64,000 bases of DNA from CGIF01 sp031673915 (GTDB taxonomy: Bacteria; Bacillota_I; Bacilli_A; Mycoplasmatales; CGIF01): assembly GCA_031673915.1 (NCBI GenBank), contig CP125277.1, forward strand, positions 186,001 to 250,000, written 5' to 3'. Under the pieces are notes generated by a model. That model was not told the origin of the DNA. It ran no database searches and saw only the letters and a list, made by a program, of their open reading frames with translations. Shown here piece after piece: positions 63,024-64,000 of this stretch. How positions within the stretch are numbered: position 1 is the stretch's first letter; each line of letters starts with the position of its first letter. Both the position numbers and the translations under genes were made by a program.

Positions 63024-64000
63024 ATGATAACAGCTCAATTTTGATTAGATAAAAGGTATCCCAAAGAAGTAAGGGAATCAGTAAAAAACTTATATTTGCG
63101 AGGCAAAGAATTGACAGGTGAATTAGACCTAAGAGAATTTATTAGTTTAGAGAAGTTAGATTGTTGTTTTAATCAACTTACTAGTTTAAACTTAAATGGT
63201 CTTAAAAATTTAGAAGTTCTTTACGCTAATGATAACCTTTTAACTGATTTAAATTATTCAGATTTAGATCCAGGAAAATTAACTGGTTTAATTATTGATA
63301 ATAATAATCTTTCTCAGCAAAATGTTTCTGTTTTTAAAAACTTTGTTAATCTTGAAGATTTACGAATTGGAAGTGATGATCGAGAAAAAATTAATAAAGG
63401 AATTTATAATCGATTTTATGGTTCATTAGAATCATTAAAAGATCTAACTAGATTGCAAGATTTAGGAATTAATAATACTGATATTAACAGTGGAGTTGAA
63501 TATTTACCAAGTAATGTCTCAGTCATTCGTTATTCTACAACCAGAGTAGGAAATAGATTGAAAGATATAGCTGAGGAATTAAATACTTTTCTTAATCAAA
63601 GAATTAGTGAGAATTGAAAATTCTTTCATCATAACTTTACAGAACAAAGCGAGAGAGAATGAAGATATCGAGGTTTTAGTTCTCATGATGTTGAAAAATG
63701 GATTAAAGTAGGATTACAACCTGAAGAATGGGAGCTAGCATCTTATCTAAGAGCTAATAATTATAATCCAATATTAGAACTAAATCTAACTGAATTAAGA
63801 AAAGAGGATCGAAGTGCTCAGAAGTATTTAGATAGAAAATACTCTGAAAGTGAAAAAAAGTGAGAAAACTGACTAGATATTAGTCGAAGTGGTTTAGTTG
63901 GCGGTTTGGTTCTCGAAAATTGAACAAATTTAGAGAGATTAGATTGCTATAATAATAAATTAGCTAACTTAACTATTAATAATTGTATTTCATTGACTAG
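63024..64000 (+). CDS. LRR protein with repeated modules, runs off window
   Basis: At least 325 residues, 3' end outside. It starts ITAQFWLDKRYPKEVRESVK, the family leader, then leucine-rich repeats (GELDLREFISLEKLDCCFNQ, LTSLNLNGLKNLEVLYANDN). A helical part with RYRGFSSHDVEKWIKVGLQP and EEWELASYLRANNYNP follows, a module that recurs in proteins of fungus-associated mollicutes. A second leader (AQKYLDRKYSESEKKW) with new repeats begins near 63810. UGA and UGG both encode Trp. No signal peptide seen. Confidence 0.72.

Noticed and set aside
1..64000. CRISPR arrays, IS elements, prophage
   Set aside because: No regularly spaced repeats, transposase, integrase or phage structural gene seen on either strand.

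Overview
The window is very A+T-rich (by eye well under 30% G+C), and every gene in it must be read with UGA as tryptophan. With that code, dozens of broken reading frames join into full-length, recognisable proteins: ileS alone has about eighteen UGA-Trp codons. All stops used are UAA or UAG. The only release factor present is RF1 (prfA), as expected. Together with the tiny genes and missing biosynthesis, this marks a mollicute (Mycoplasma-like) with a strongly reduced genome. The right end carries leucine-rich-repeat proteins of the 'NAQ.WL...YP' type, which I associate with Mycoplasma-related endobacteria of fungi; that placement is inference.

Layout. 1-5 kb: aspS (partial), an ABC transporter pair, mutM, and two nuclease-like genes (RecB-like and RuvC-like) behind rpsF-rpsR-rplI. 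6.6-8.8 kb: tRNAs, rsmI and small unknown genes. 8.8-13.5 kb: chaperones grpE-dnaK-dnaJ, then tsf. 13.8-25.7 kb: a long plus-strand run with pcrA/uvrD, HU, tsaE, rpmH, a divergent YidC-like candidate, gltX, tilS, ftsH, a YitT-like membrane protein, rnc, tsaB and ymdB. 25.7-26.7 kb: a decayed stretch plus nusB. 27-41 kb: recA, an all-alpha dUTPase-like gene, ligA, sufS, ileS, mpg, a SecG-like candidate, dnaG and (minus strand) pheT. 41-47 kb: mnmG, a string of small unknown membrane proteins, sufU and pheS. 47.7-57.5 kb: frr, serS, tRNAs, rpsU, ybeY, rlmB, mnmA, ndk, tRNA-Lys and prfA, with more small membrane genes.

57.5-64 kb is different. A perfect 27-bp inverted repeat is followed by a sparse accessory block. 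It holds a 'DPRGWFQWYCRYY' family protein, an LRR protein with three Cys/His fingers, a decayed ribbon-helix-helix gene, a nucleoside deoxyribosyltransferase-like protein with a C-terminal Cys-Cys, an LRR protein with central hydrophobic segments, a possible 21-residue hydrophobic peptide, and an LRR protein running off the end. Long noncoding gaps, relics and eukaryote-like repeat proteins suggest a host-interaction or transferred region.

How the genes work together. The core block supplies translation (six aminoacyl-tRNA synthetase genes for five amino acids, EF-Ts, RRF, RF1, five ribosomal proteins), tRNA modification (TilS, MnmA, MnmG, TsaB, TsaE, with SufS/SufU as sulfur source), rRNA maturation (RsmI, RlmB, YbeY, RNase III), protein quality control (GrpE/DnaK/DnaJ, FtsH) and an unexpectedly good DNA repair set (MutM, Mpg, RecA, PcrA/UvrD, LigA, DnaG). 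Signs of reduction are common: LigA lacks BRCT, PheT lacks its EMAP-type tRNA-binding domain, L34 is only 36 residues, ssb is absent from between rpsF and rpsR, and the pheS/pheT and sufS/sufU pairs are split.
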